Assembly (NCBI RefSeq): GCF_052857255.1
Contig: NC_135500.1
Coordinates: 47,861,772-47,925,771, forward strand
Length of the DNA: 64,000 nucleotides
Origin: Amblyomma americanum
Taxonomy: Eukaryota > Arthropoda > Arachnida > Ixodida > Ixodidae
Direction of reading: 5' to 3'
The first letter of the stretch is position 1, and every line of letters begins with the position of its first letter. Shown piece by piece: positions 31,481 to 44,399 of this stretch. The notes beneath the pieces were generated by a model, which saw nothing but the letters and a program-made list of their open reading frames with translations, ran no database searches and was not told the DNA's origin. The position numbers and the translations under genes are program-made.

Positions 31481-31835
31481 ATTTATAGTGTGGATATGCA
31501 TATGATGATAGTTTATTTCCAGACAAGTGGACATGATAATAACGAGCCCGCTTAAGCATTGATGCTCGTGAGCTTGGCTGGGCAGTACAGCATGAGTGCA
31601 TCAGGACAAAGCCTTGCACAAAAAAGCATATTTAAAGTAGATAAATGTTCAAACAGAAACAAACGAAGATTAAGATGCGGAACACATGCTTGTCTTAAAG
31701 TATCGAGACTAAAAATAAGGTATTAGGACATAGTATATGCACAAAATTGTATTTTCATCATTGCACATTAAAAAACCAGACAGGGCATTTGTCCATCTGA
31801 ATTTTTTTAAGCACTGCATGTAAATCAAGAGGACT

Positions 31836-32382
31836 TTACCAAATGAATTTTCTAACAAGGCCAACATAAAAAAGGCACATGGTGTCATTCATTTGACTGC
31901 ACAAATCATCGTATAAACGGCTTATTTTTCCGAAAAGTGTGACTGTGCTATCGGTTTCAAATTTGTTGAAACATGAAGGTACATCAAATGCGCGGGTTCT
32001 CTCTCCGCATTTAGTGTACACACGTGGAATAATAAATTTCTCTATGTGGCGTAAGAATCGTGATTTTATGTTTTCCGCCTTGAAGAGACATAAGAAATAA
32101 TGTTTGTATACCATATCAAATAAAAACTATTTTTCCATGAATAACATATCAAAACGACTCATGCTAAGTAATACATGTTCCTACCAAACTTTGTGCCATA
32201 TGACAGGCTGGATGCAATTTTTCTTAAAACACTATTTATTACATATAGTTTGTATGTGGATGCGGAAGCATGAATATTAAGACCATATCTTAGTACTGAT
32301 TCACTCAAGCTCTTATACACCATTTTCCGTATAGGTGCATCATATAGCGACCTCAAGGAGTATAGATATGCACATACCATTC
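31836..32382 (-). pseudogene. LINE F ORF2 C-terminal region
   Basis: Frames 32,380-32,159 (MVYKSLSESVLRYGLNIHAS) and 32,114-31,836 (HIEKFIIPRVYTKCGERTRA, then FDVPSCFNKF) match the post-RT part of CR1/L2-like ORF2, where LRYG and the ...R..YG.RT-type block occur. Separated from RT by a frameshift. Confidence 0.72.
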
Positions 32383-33111
32383 TTATTTTTTTTCAATTAG
32401 CGCGATATGAATATTCCAAGACAGTGTGCTCTCGAATGTCATTCCTAAATATTTTGCGCTGTCTACTAGTTGTACTGGGATACATGAACTACTCTCGGAA
32501 CAAGAGTTATCTAAGTAAGTCGGCTTGGTATTTGCTATGACTTTATGTGGATTGCGGAAACAGATAATGCTTTTTTTGGATTTGTTAACGGCTATTGCAT
32601 TAATTGAAAACCCTGCGAACACGCGCTCTATATCTGTTTGAAGTATACATCCAATTTCGTTATGAGATGTTCCAGGGAGTACAAGGGCAGTGTCATCTGT
32701 GTACAAATACAGCTTGGATTGCAGCTGTCTGCCAATTACATTATTGTAAATATTGAATAAGAGGCGTCGTAGGACCGACCCTTGAGGTACTCCTGAATTA
32801 TTATCCGACACTGTATTGTAACTGTCACCTCTTTTTACACACTGCTGTTCTTGTTGGAAATAACCGTAAATGAATGACTGATAGGGCCCTCTGAAACCAA
32901 AATTATCTATTTTATGTAGCTGAAGTTGATGATTAATTGTATCCAATGCTTTTTGAACGTCAAGAAGAAGTGTTAGAGAAATACGGTTCTGGTCAATTTT
33001 GGAGGAGATGAAATCATTGAAGTCTTCTAATAGGCGAGTCGTGTTGTATCCTGGTCGAGAGCCGTATTGAGCATGGGTTAGATATTCATTCTTTTGAAAC
33101 AATGACACCAT
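32383..33111 (-). pseudogene. LINE F reverse transcriptase
   Basis: A 242-codon frame with AQYGSRPGYNTTRLLEDFND, LLLDVQKALDTINHQLQLHK (normally KAFD), NSGVPQGSVLRRLLFNIYNN (normally GPLLF.IYIND) and LYLYTDDTALVLPG, where the catalytic DD pair is intact, then SAKYLGMTFESTLSWNIHI. Both LG-to-LR and KAFD-to-KALD changes are visible. Upstream, 33,576-33,370 carries KKLAEDFNRHFIDSVAKLF, the linker between endonuclease and RT. Confidence 0.85.
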
Positions 33112-34099
33112 ATTAGCATGAACAACTTTTTCAAGGATGCAGGCTATAGATGAAAGGCTCGCTATTGGTCTGTGGTTATCGTAAACACTTCGTGATCCTT
33201 TTTAATAAGGAGCCTTACTACCCTGGTTTTCAATTTATTATGAATATGGCCTGTTTTAAGGTTTTGTTGATGACGTGAAACAATACTGGTTTTAGTTTAC
33301 CGACATGAACAATATCTCTTAAACTAAGGCTATCGTAGCCAGGCGATTTCGTGATTTTTAATGTATTTACTAAATACCACAGTTCAGCTTCTCAGATAGG
33401 AGGCAGATAGCAGAATGAACATTTGAGTCACTTGCTGCGTTGTGAGCACCGCACGAAGTATTAGGAGCAAATAATTTCGCCACAGAGTCAATGAAATGTC
33501 TGTTAAAATCTTCAGCCAGTTTCTTGCCTTCAACATTCGGAAAAATTCGTTTCATTGTATCATCGGCTATACACATAGCTGATCTTCCTAGAACCGTGTT
33601 TTCTATACTCCAGGTTTTTCCAGAATCGTAGCGAGGAGCAGAGAATTTCTGTATGTGATAACGTTTTTTGGCTACTTTTACTTTTGCTGTTATTGTAATT
33701 CTATTTTCATATATCGAAATTCATCTTTTGTACTTATATCAGCGAGATTTTCCTAGAGCTTTTTCTTAAGTTTGCTTTTAATGTAGCAAAGTACAAAAAT
33801 TTCATTGTGGATCCAGGGTCTGGGGGGTTTCTTCGTTTTAGCTTAATTTTCCTTTGAGATTTGCTGCAATATCAGCAAAACTCTGTACCAATAACTCATA
33901 GCATTGTAAATGATCAGCACGTATGAACCGGTTCAGTCAAAAGACCTTATTCGTTTACTGATATAAGCATTGTTCAAAATTAACTTCTCCTTAAACTGTT
34001 GGCCGGATTGGTCAACATCTCAAAAAAAGGCCAAGGCCGCAGTATAATGGTCCGCTACTTTTTCCTTAATTACACACCCAAAAGAACTGCCTTTACAAA

Positions 34100-34717
34100 A
34101 TATTGTACTGATGGGGTTAATATAACCTTTTGTTAAACGAATGCCTAAATTTCTTCACGCGTATAACTTTGAATTTTATTTTCCAGTTCGAAGCTCTCTG
34201 TAATGTGAGGTATTTTGATACGCCCGTTTTGTTTACGTTACAAATATCTAAATTAGTACCACGAGCTAGAATAACTCGTTTTGAACCATGGGCACGAAGG
34301 AAGATCGAAAGCTCTTCAAGAAAAACGGCTATGTTTTTTATTTGGAGGTCTATATAATGCGCACACTAAGAATTCATCTGCATCTTTTGTAACATTAAGA
34401 GTAATCACTTCTGCTTCAACAAAATCAGCTAGCACCTGTTCGCATATCAATCATTATTTAAAAGAATGAGTATACTGTGACCTCCGGTGTTATGTACATA
34501 ATGAAAGTGACTTAAAACTGATAAGTGATAACTGCAAGCATTCAGGCTCGTCAATATTAACCTCCCTCAGGACAAGAGTCTGCAGGAATGGCAGAGATTT
34601 TGGCAAGTGTACCCGTGGTGTGTCCCAATTTTTCCTTAAACTCCTTACATTGACGTGTATTAGCTCGCGGACGACATCACTTGACATTTCACTCGCCCAT
34701 TCTCCCTTCTCTCCCAT
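34100..34717 (-). pseudogene. LINE F endonuclease N-terminal region
   Basis: VRELIHVNVRSLRKNWDTPR, then LPFLQTLVLREVNIDEPECL, corresponds to the start of APE-type endonuclease (HFNxRSLxxxxxE and LTE). The catalytic TE is RE here. Downstream, EFLVCALYRPPN-like residues are partly readable near 34,350. The rest is too decayed. Confidence 0.6.
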
Positions 34718-35160
34718 TCACTTACAAAGTTCCTCTTCTCCCATTCAGTTACACTGTCACCACCTTGAAGGGGCATCTGAATGACCTATGCATTTATTTT
34801 TGGCCTCCATGACATCCTCATCCTGCCACTTCGGTACGTCTTTCATCAAAAACATTGTAACACCGTATATGCTATTCGTTTTGTAGGAGTCTCACTTTTT
34901 ACTTGTTTAGCAAGTTCCTTCCACAGAGTCTCTACAAAGAAGGAAAAACATGCAGTTTGAAGAACGCTCTACGAACAACAATACAGCGAAAGCAAGTATA
35001 GGCGATAGACAGTGGGCAGCAGCATCAGTCACGGGGAGGGTAAAAGCATTAAAGCTAGTAAGGCAAAATTTCACCAACCTGTGAATGTACTCTAAGGCGC
35101 TTGGAAAAGCGTGCGATCGCCATGACTGATGCTGCTAAGTGAGGGGGCTAAATGACGGCT

Positions 35161-35264
35161 TTCTGGGTTTTTGCGCAAAAGACACGACACAAAAGAAACG
35201 AGGTAGACAGGACAAGCGCTACCTCGTTTCTTTTGTGTCGTGTCTTTTGCGCAAAAACCCAGAA
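35161..35264. repeat. Perfect 46-bp-arm palindrome with a 12-nt loop
   Basis: Left arm 35,161-35,206 and right arm 35,219-35,264 are exact reverse complements, with ACAGGACAAGCG between them. The arms contain TTTTGCGCAAAAGACACGAC. Such identity implies either a recent fold-back event or gene conversion. Confidence 0.95.
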
Positions 35265-36149
35265 TGCTTAGGCACCAACTAGCCTGCAAAAATATACTCG
35301 CAAATGACGGCTTCTTTGGGGTCTTATGTGTTGTCAGCCAGGTATCCACGCAGGCGCAGTGCCCGATGCAGAGAAACGCCCGTGAAGCACGTGGTTAGAT
35401 GACGGTTGTTGTGTCCGGCGTTCGCCGAGATCACGTCTCCCGCTGATATGTGCTGGCCACCACCCGTGAATGTAGTACACCGTCCCAAGGTCTTATCTAT
35501 AGCACGGGAGCGCCCATTCAATAGGTTGATCAATCTTTCGATTGATCAGCAGCGCCGTATGACGGAGCGACACGGCAAACCCGGCGAGAGTTGCCGCACG
35601 CGCACTCAGCACAGGCCGGGGCAGCCGTTGTCGCCTTCCCGGAGTTGTGTCCAGCCGCCGATTCTTTTCTTCGCTGATCACACTACGTGGCATAGTCGCC
35701 GCTAACATCGCGAAGAGAGCAAGCGGATGTCTCGGACAGCAGCTGTCTTTAGCTTCCGCGAGCAAATCTCGCTATGTGCCTTTTCTTTTTTTTGCGGTTT
35801 CAGAAGTGTACCGGCAGAGATATCTGGGCGCAAGGAAAACGGAGTGCAACAGAACGCTTTCGCGTCCACAGCAAAGCTATGGAATCGAAAATGTGGTTTG
35901 TCGCGTTTTCACTTGGACAAGTTTATTTTAATATGAAATCCACAAAGAAAAACTTCAACTAGTACGAGCATTTTGTTTACAGTTTATTGCGGGATTCATT
36001 GGCAGAAATTCCTTCCAAAACGCCTCACGAAAGGAAGCGCTAAAACTTGCACTTGTCAGGACTAATTCCCTTGTCGTTATTCAAGTGGACAGCTAATATA
36101 TTTGCCTCCAGACTGCACAGCACCAGCGACGCTACGGTGAGGAGAAACA
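35265..36149. other. No recognisable gene; small palindrome at 35,527-35,548
   Basis: GC-moderate sequence with open frames on both strands but no motif. TGATCAATC/GATTGATCA forms a short hairpin at 35,527-35,548. Confidence 0.5.
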
Positions 36150-36700
36150 TTTCTTCTTCTTCCCTAAAGACTTGAAATTCGTAAAGTTGTTCCGTCCCAT
36201 AAACAGGGTTCTACTCTCTATCTTAACTAGCGTATGTTCCAAAATTAAAGACCATCATTTACTCACACATCACAAATTTTTCAACCCTAAACAACTTACA
36301 TTTCGTAAAGACCCTTCAAGTGAAATTCCATTTGCATTATTACTTCATAACCTAGAAACTAGTGCTGAGCTTAACGTATCCTTGACGTCCTTTAATCACT
36401 TCAGAACAGCATTTGACACGAGCCCACATAAAAGCCTGCTGTTATAACTTTCATGGCTAAACCTTAATTGATTTGTTTTCGATGGAATAAAGGATTTTCT
36501 TATTAACCGTGAGTAGTTTGTACAAGCTAATAATCCACCTTCCTTCCTTTCTAATGGCCTTTCTTTCCATTCGGTCTGGTGTTCCAAAGGGCACAGTTCT
36601 CGATCCTATCGCCTTCTTGATTTGCGTCAATGACTTATGCAATAGTATTTCAACGAACATTTCATTATTTGCCGATGACTGGATGATTTAGCGGTCTAAT
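36150..36700 (+). pseudogene. LINE G reverse transcriptase fragment
   Basis: Frames read LFRPINRVLLSILTSVCSKI, then KIKDHHLLTHHKFFNPKQ, then, after degraded sequence, SGVPKGTVLDPIAFLICVND and NISLFADDWMI. GVPQG-SVLGPLLFLIYIND and FADD are the RT palm motifs, and the catalytic DD pair is intact. The SISTNISLFADD stretch resembles LINE B (SSNIHLFADD), so it is probably the same family. No endonuclease or 3' end is recognisable nearby. Confidence 0.75.
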
Positions 36701-38782
36701 AAAATGCGGCGGATACTTACGCTCTTCAAGTATAATGAATTTACAAATTTTTTTCAGACAGAACATAAAATTGTTGGTAGTTAGCGCAGCGTGTGTCAAT
36801 ACGTCTTGTGTTCGTTCCTTGTGTTTTTGTGTGCTACAGTAGCGGGAACATGTGCCAAATACGTTCTAGACGCCGCTTTAGGCGCTTCGTGTCCAAAGTG
36901 TCCAAAGTTCGCGGTTACCTTACAGTTTAGTGTGGCCCATAGCAACGAGTATTTTCATCGCGAGGAAAGGGGAGTGCGTGCGTAAGCATCGCCACTGACG
37001 AGCGCGGTTTCTTCGGCGGAGCACAAGTTCACCAAAATAGACGGTTTGTGTTTCAGTGTGTAAATGTTCCTCTTTGCCTGAGTGGCGCCACCGCTGCGTT
37101 ATAAACGGCCCGCTTATTTGTGGAAGCTTGCAAGGAAACAATGAAAAGTGGTGCCAGTAAGCAGAAAACATATACGCGTCATTAAAAATAGCAGGTAACG
37201 ATGTGATTGTCAGATAGAGCGGTCGAAGGTGCAGATCCGCAATGCAAGGCACCGGAGAGCAAAACGGTGCTCTGAAAGAAGGTTAACGCCGAGCTTCTGG
37301 CAAAGCGAATAAGTGCACTGAGGGGTAGCCAGAAAACACAAGGCAGCGGAAGCGAAAGGGGGCACACGGAACCAAAAAAAAATTCGCAGTGATTTCTTTT
37401 CGACGTTCAATTCCCGTGCGATCGGTCTTGGTTTGCGAAAGACATATGCCACAACCGGCAAATGGCCTTACGCTTTGACTGGTCGATAGATTTTTGTGAC
37501 GCAATGCAGCGCTATGAGGAGCCATGTAGGGAAGGGTTCCTGATTATTTTCAAAAACAAGTTCTTGCACGTGCATCATATTAAAGTAAGCAATTAGTTTA
37601 GAAACATTTTGTGCTTGAGACTTCCTGAAGCATTCAAGAAAAATTCCGCCTCATCTTCCGATTCTTCTCTCTTATCCCCAAACCAGCCTAGAGTGCCTTG
37701 CTGTATGGCGTCACATATTGCAGAAGTGGCAGCCGCTGAATAAACATAAGCACAAACGCGCAAATAGCATTCATCGAAGCTTCTCTATGTATTCGGATTA
37801 AGCCTGCAACGAGACTTGTGTTGTTGGTATAAGAAGCGCACGGTGGAGGTAGAGTGAGAACTTACTGCTGCTAAGCGGGAAGGATTACTAATTTAAATGG
37901 AGCGAAAACACTAGTGGCTCTCTTTAGAAGAGACAGGAGGAGCAGACGCTAAAATGGCAGCTTTTATTGAGATTAGACATGAGGTGTACTGAGGGGCACG
38001 ATAAAAGAAAATGTTCGAACAAGCCAGGCTACCACAGGTTCAGAAGTCTTGCACCTCTCCAAGAGACTTAGAAAAAAATACTTGAGGGTGCCGCCGGTTG
38101 GTTCATTAGCAGGTCACGTTTTCCTCGGCAAACACTAGTAAATTCCACCGCAAGGGTGTGGCGCATTTGATCGGGGAAGAAACGAATGCTCTCCTCAAGG
38201 TAGTGAATTAGTTTTTGAGCGCATTTTGGTCAAATAAAATAAAGAACAGGCGTAGGCGGTGGTTCCAATTCGCGCACTGTCAAGATGGCGCCATTTCGAT
38301 GGAACAGATCTCGGTCTCCTTTCCGACATCGTGGACATGAGGTCATGTTGTTTGCATATTTGATGTGCCCTCTTTTATACCCTCAATGTTTTTTTCTTTT
38401 TGATGATTATTTTCTTCAGCTGTGCTCTTTCTTTACGGCTGCCAACATGTTATAGCTTTTGACATGTTCCTGACCAAATAATCGTTCATTTCCATCCAAG
38501 GCGTTATAACACTTGTTATTGCTGTAATTTCTGATGCAATATTTTGGAGTACGTAGAGCTGTATGCACCCATGTAGTGTTTTGTTTATCTATTTTTAAAA
38601 TACTCTATTGACCCCTCCAGGAAAAGAAGGGGGAGGGAATAAAATACATAAATAAAAACAACAATAAACAATAAATAAGAAATAGAAAAAGCAATGTATC
38701 ACGTTTCTTAAGAGACTTCTATATTCTATACAGCTTTGAACAGGTACTATGCTCATTGACTTTAAGGACGCCAAACAAGTAT
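36701..38782. other. No recognisable gene
   Basis: Short unsupported frames only. CAAGATGGCGCC at 38,281-38,291 is a good match to a YY1-type motif. A purine-rich A tract lies at 38,640-38,690. Nothing else is supported. Confidence 0.45.
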
Positions 38783-38856
38783 GACAGAACACGAGAGAAG
38801 ACGAAAGGACAATGAGCAGTTTCGATTCGTCCTGTCGTCTCTCTTCGTGTTCTATC
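38783..38856. repeat. Imperfect inverted repeat, 28-bp arms
   Basis: Arms 38,783-38,810 and 38,829-38,856 pair at about 22 of 28 positions (GAACACGA, AGGAC blocks perfect). It resembles in style the foldbacks at 24,424 and 35,161. Confidence 0.7.
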
Positions 38857-39769
38857 CTTTCGTTTCTGTGTGCTCTGTGCATGCATGGGGAGCGGCGACA
38901 GGTGCCATTGTATGACTGCTATGGTTGTTCTTGAAGAATTAGAAGTCATTAGACCTCTCCAGTAATTCTGCCGCGCCACCGGGCAGCCGCACAAAGCACT
39001 CTGGAAAAACGCGCTCGCGTCTCTCCATCGCGTCGACTCCGCCAGCAAGCCTTCGTCATCGCTACGCCGCTGCTTCCCGCTGCTTCGTGGTTAGTGTAGT
39101 GCCCGCTGTTTCTTTGCATCGCATGGCACAGTTGGGTGTGGCGTTCTGCGGCCATGGATCACCAGCCAGCGCGGTAAAGGCCCAGTAACACTGGGCAGAC
39201 ACTACGGCGGTGGGCTGGCCGCCAGACCCCGTCACTGATACACCAGTCTGCTATATCTGGCCGACGACGACGCCAGCGCGATAAACCCCCGCGTATCGCC
39301 GTAGTGTGACAGGCTTTCAGGTCAGTGAGGCCGACGAAACCAAACGGCGAACAGTCGCCCTACCGGTCCTCGGCAGACAGGCGGGCGAACGAAAACTTCA
39401 CCCTGACGAAATTGGGAAGACGGCGATGATTAACTGGTGGGTGCTTAATTTTGGGCGTTTTTTTCTCAGTCCGAGAGTAGGCAGTCCTTTTTTGGTTTGT
39501 GTCCTCGACGTGCGACGACTTGGGGGTCCCTGGGCACCAAAAGCACATCGAGACATAGGCGCGCTGCGCCTAGGCTGCGCTCCTAGGCGCGCTGCTCCGT
39601 ATCCACGCCGACACTGATCATCACCGCCAGCTGAACTCCATGCTCTACTGACGGCAGCAGCTGCAACGGCTAGTCCAGAGGATCGTGCAGTCGCGGCTAT
39701 AGACTTAGGGCCCTGCTAACCAGAGACTACGCGACGAACAAGCCAGCGGCAAGCCTTTGGGAGACCATG
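38857..39769. other. Unassigned, with possible small TIR structure at 39,178-39,320
   Basis: ACACTACGGCG (about 39,199-39,210) and CGCCGTAGTGT (about 39,297-39,308) are inverted, and AGCGCGGTAAA/AGCGCGATAAA repeat directly. A small MITE is possible but ends are unclear. The region to its right may be the 5' leader of LINE J. Confidence 0.35.
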
Positions 39770-40250
39770 CAGAGGACATGGACCGGGGATCCTTCACGGT
39801 TGTGTACTGCGAGGGAAAGAGAGCTTCTGGTGTACCGGTCGTCTTCAGGCCAACTGAAGTAGAACGAAGCCTACAGAGAGCAAACCCTAATATCGTGGCT
39901 TCGGCGGTTTAACGTTGTCTCAAGAGAAAGTACTCAGCCATCGCCTTAACAAGAACGGAAGCTTGATGGTTACAGTATCGACACTGGCCGCTGCCAACCG
40001 TCTCCTCACTGTAACTAAGCTGGCTGGAGTACGGGGCTGTAGAGGCCGGAGTACCTTACTCTTACGCGGCCAGTTATGACAAAATTCAACGTCGAAAAAC
40101 AGCTGACAACTCCTACGCAGCTGCGGTTAAAAAGAAGCGTGGAAAGTACGTTGGTTCTTCTCCTCCATCAAAGCTGCCGCAACGACACACAGCCTCACTC
40201 GCTCCGAGTCTAAGGCGCCGCAACGCGACAGGACGGTCAGCGAAACGCAG
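39770..40250 (+). pseudogene. LINE J ORF1 (gag-like) remnant
   Basis: Plus frames give GSFTVVYCEGKRASGVPVVF, RPTEVERSLQRANPN, then a stop and frameshifts, then GSLMVTVSTLAAANRLLTVT and VEAGVPYSYAASYDKIQ. This matches the ORF1 N-terminal region of tick I-clade elements (the ...SGVPIVF..., ...LSV.V..L.AANRLL... and VEARVP.SY blocks). The CCHC knuckles that should follow are not recognisable. Confidence 0.6.
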
Positions 40251-40539
40251 ATGTAAGCACTGAACAAGACATCATATGCTTACTGAATCCTATGGTGTTT
40301 GCAGCTATAAACGTTTTTGTCCACGCCAACCCCTCGCCACGAGGTCTCCCAAAACTAGAAGCTGTTCTTGTAACGGAGCCGTTGGTGTCGACCTCCTGCG
40401 CTCCGCAAGAGTGTAGTACCAAACACCAATAACCATGGCGTCAACAGCGACAGCTTCACCGCAGCTGATCATCACAACGTCATTTGCGCATGAAAGATTT
40501 AACAATGGCACGCTCGCGGTTTGCTCTCAAAACTCTCTC

Positions 40540-41040
40540 ATTTCCGGCAGCTCGTGTGAGCGTACCACTTCCCTTTCATAGTCATCTCTGAATCACGAGT
40601 CAAGCAAAGTTTTAGACTGCACGGACACTATTTTTACCATTCACAACGACCAGATGACGTCAGCAGATTGCTAATAGGCTTTCACAAGGATATTCCAGCA
40701 TCCTTGGTTGATGTCCTCCCTCACAGTGGCCACGAATATGTGTGCGCTGTAAGAGTAATTGGCTCATTAGAGTGTACCTTCAGCCAGATAGGCAGTTCGA
40801 CGCTTCGAGGCTTGAAAAATTAGACATCAAGGACACTTTCTCCTCATATTATTTTTTGACGCTTCAATGCTCACAATGAAATTTGGGGCAGCTATCATAC
40901 ATGTTCCAGGGTTGCCAAGCTTGCAGAACTTCTCTCAATATATTCAAGTCAGCCGCTGATTGATGACAGCATAACCTAATTCCGAGGCTTCACGACTGCC
41001 AGCAGCCTCGACGTGATCTTTATAAAGAGTTAAGCTGCTC
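40540..41040 (+). pseudogene. LINE J endonuclease remnant
   Basis: Readable blocks: HFPFIVISESRVKQSFRLHG, RFNAHNEIWGSYHTCSRVAK and TTASSLDVIFIKS. They correspond to the start (LQE-type), the DFNAHN...WGS block (Asp lost) and the SSVLDVTF block of I-clade endonucleases. The catalytic pair cannot be intact. Breaks off before the Harbinger-like element. Confidence 0.55.
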
Positions 41041-41255
41041 ACAGCTGTGGCTCTGCGCTGTGCGCAGAGACAAAGCTGTAGCTGTGCAGCCAAAGGCTGT
41101 GCGCACAAAATCCCTGAAGACCTTCGTGTCTGGCAACGGGGGCAACTTCACATTCGGCACTGCCTGGATAAACTGAATCGTAAAGATGGCGCGACTTTTG
41201 TTGCAGGCTGTAAAAAGTAACCAGTGAATAAAAATTTGGCTGATTGTAAGACTAA

Positions 41256-42568
<1,313 letters not shown>

Positions 42569-42764
42569 TAAGAGGTATGCGCACTGCAATCCAACAGCGT
42601 CACCCCTTCGCTGCCCTCTCTCAGCATGAACGTAAATTCCAAAAGGAAGTCACAGAAGAGTACTGAAGACAGGTAAGCGGGGTCAGGGCCTTTGGAAATC
42701 TCCACAGAGAGTCAATCAGGCATCGCACGGGCGGCAGTCCCAGTGTTGGACCTTTCATTGATAA

Positions 42765-42973
42765 CTGCAGACCGCCGGCCCGAAAGACGCGGGTTCGATC
42801 CCGGCCGCGGCGGTCGAATTTCGATGGAGGCGAACTTCTAGAGGCCCGCGTGCTGTGCGATGTCAGTGCACGTAAAAGAACCCCAGGTGGTCGAAATTTC
42901 CGGAGCCCTTCACTACGGCGTCCCTCATAGCCTGAGTTGCTTTGGGACGTTAAACCCCTATAAACCAAACCAA
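42765..42973 (+). repeat. tRNA-derived SINE, Ruka-like
   Basis: A tRNA-related head with a B box GGTTCGATCCC (42,792-42,802) and a body reading GGCGGTCGAATTTCGATGG, TGCGATGTCAGTGCACGT, AAGAACCCCAGGTGGTCG and TTTGGGACGTTAAACCCC. This is the very abundant SINE of hard ticks that I know as Ruka in Rhipicephalus. The A box end appears truncated or decayed. It interrupts LINE J just upstream of RT, and the 3' end is an AACC/AAAC-rich tail. Confidence 0.82.
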
Positions 42974-43740
42974 GCAACTGAAGACCAATCCACAGCCGTC
43001 GCGGAATCAAGCAGACGCACCTCTCTGGGCCCAGATGAAGTGACCTATGACGCCATCGCAAAGATACCCCACAACTCCCGTCTGCGACTCCTGAAATACT
43101 ACAATTCTTTTTGGATGACTGGTGAGGTGCCCACTAAATGGAAACTGGCGAAAATTGTGCCTGTTTTGAAACCTTGTAAGCAGCCAACCAGCTGCGCGTC
43201 CTTCCGGCCCATCGCCTTACTGAGCTGCGTAGGTAATCTTATGGAGCGAGTGATCTGCAAACGCATCACTTGATTCCACGAAAGCCGCAACAAGTATCCC
43301 CAAGAAATGAACGGGTTCCGTCAAAATAGGTCTGTGTGTGATAATATTATCGCCCTCGTATCATCGCTTGAAGAGTACCTTCATGCTAGGTATGTCCCGA
43401 CAGCTGTTTTCTTTGACATCAGGGCCACTTTTGAGTCTGTTTTTCACCATGCAATTCTCGCAGACTTGGCCAGTCATGGCCTCGGAGGAGAGCTGTACAA
43501 GCGGATTGAACACCATTAAAAAAACGACCAATTTTGTAAGCACTCCGAACAGGCGAAAGTTCTTTCACGCAATGGAGAGGGTCTTACCTCAGTGAGCGGT
43601 GCTTAGCCTTCTGTTCATTATTGCCCTTATGCACATAACAAGGAACCTTCCGAGAACAGTACACATAACGATTTATGCAGATATCTACATCTGGAGCGCG
43701 TCACGTTCGCGATATATTACGCAGCAGCGCCTTCAGAAAG
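42974..43740 (+). pseudogene. LINE J reverse transcriptase
   Basis: Frames give RRTSLGPDEVTYDAIAKIPH, KWKLAKIVPVLKPCKQPTSC and FRPIALLSCVGNLMERVICK (42,990-43,270). After a stop come MNGFRQNRSVCDNIIALVSS and TAVFFDIRATFESVFHHAIL (normally FFDIK.AFDSV) to 43,519. Near 43,660-43,720 TIYADICIWSASRSR has YADI instead of YADD. Loss of the second aspartate plus several frameshifts inactivate it. Block order and wording fit I-clade RT. Confidence 0.85.
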
Positions 43741-43824
43741 CGTAACTGCAAATCTCGATGTACCTGGCTCCCGGATGTCTTCGTCTTTCGAAAGAAAAGA
43801 GTTATCATTGCTTTTAAATGAAAA

Positions 43825-44300
43825 ATGATGACTCGATATCCGCTTCTCCTGGGTGGACTGTCACTGCCTTATGTGCAATCTCAGCGATACCTAGGTATTC
43901 TGATAGACAGTAATCTCTCGTGGTCACCTCAGATAAAAACTGCGTGTGAGGATCACTGCAGCATCGAAAGTTTTAGGTTCATGGCGGGGACATGTAGGTA
44001 CACGGTGGGGCGGCAACTACCAGTTAATGGTACAGCTGGAAAAAGCCTACGATGAAGGAACCTTGCGCTAGTGTCTATCGGTGCTTCAAAGATTATCTCC
44101 TACAAGCAAGCAGATTCTCGAGGTCACGCTGAATTGCCTGCGGATATGGCTTGGCTCCCAAGGAGCTCTTCTGCATCAGAAACAGTAGCGGAAGCGGGCT
44201 GTCTCCCGCTAGTTGTGATTGCCTCCCTGGAAACTATGCTATCCATCTTCACCATGTCCTCCCAGGGATGAAGCTCTTCCTACACCGTGTCCGTCTAACT
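43825..44300 (+). pseudogene. LINE J post-RT region
   Basis: LLLGGLSLPYVQSQRYLGIL followed by LIDSNLSWSPQIK is the YLGV-type block after RT. Near 44,040-44,230 a frame reads AYDEGTLRWCLSVLQRLSPT, and the adjacent ASETVAEAGCLPLVVIASLE matches the '...TIAEAGCLP...LA..E' region before RNase H in tick I-clade elements. Frameshifted. Confidence 0.72.
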
Positions 44301-44399
44301 CACTAACTCTGGCATTGGCCAAGCTGTGCAGCTCCTTTCCCTCCCTACTATTAATCAGGCACAGAAACTTATACCTCTGACCTTTGCCCCCTGGAGCTT

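Larger units (their letters stand above)
30357..31505 (-). mobile_element. RTE-type LINE, 5'-truncated, with (ATG)n tail
   Basis: A minus-strand element with RTE-clade RT blocks, then a C-terminal region and a 3' end reading GAGGCCTTTGCCCTGCAGTC, then GCAGTCAGGCTAATGATGATG. A trinucleotide tail (30,357-30,388) directly after such a 3' UTR is typical of RTE-clade elements (the group that includes BovB). The element starts within RT at about 31,500, abutting the 3' end of LINE F. Confidence 0.85.
31510..34930 (-). mobile_element. LINE F (CR1/L2-like), degenerate
   Basis: Read right to left: possible ORF1 end (34,930-34,720), endonuclease start (34,717 on), linker (33,576-33,370), RT (33,111-32,383), C-terminal region (32,380-31,836), 3' UTR with hairpin ACGAGC...GCTCGT (31,542-31,569), ending near AAATAAACTATCATC (31,510). 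All coding parts are interrupted. Confidence 0.78.

Noticed and set aside
41120..41200. Second AAGATGGCGC motif as a promoter
   Set aside because: It lies in decayed LINE J sequence next to the Harbinger-like element, with no other promoter feature.
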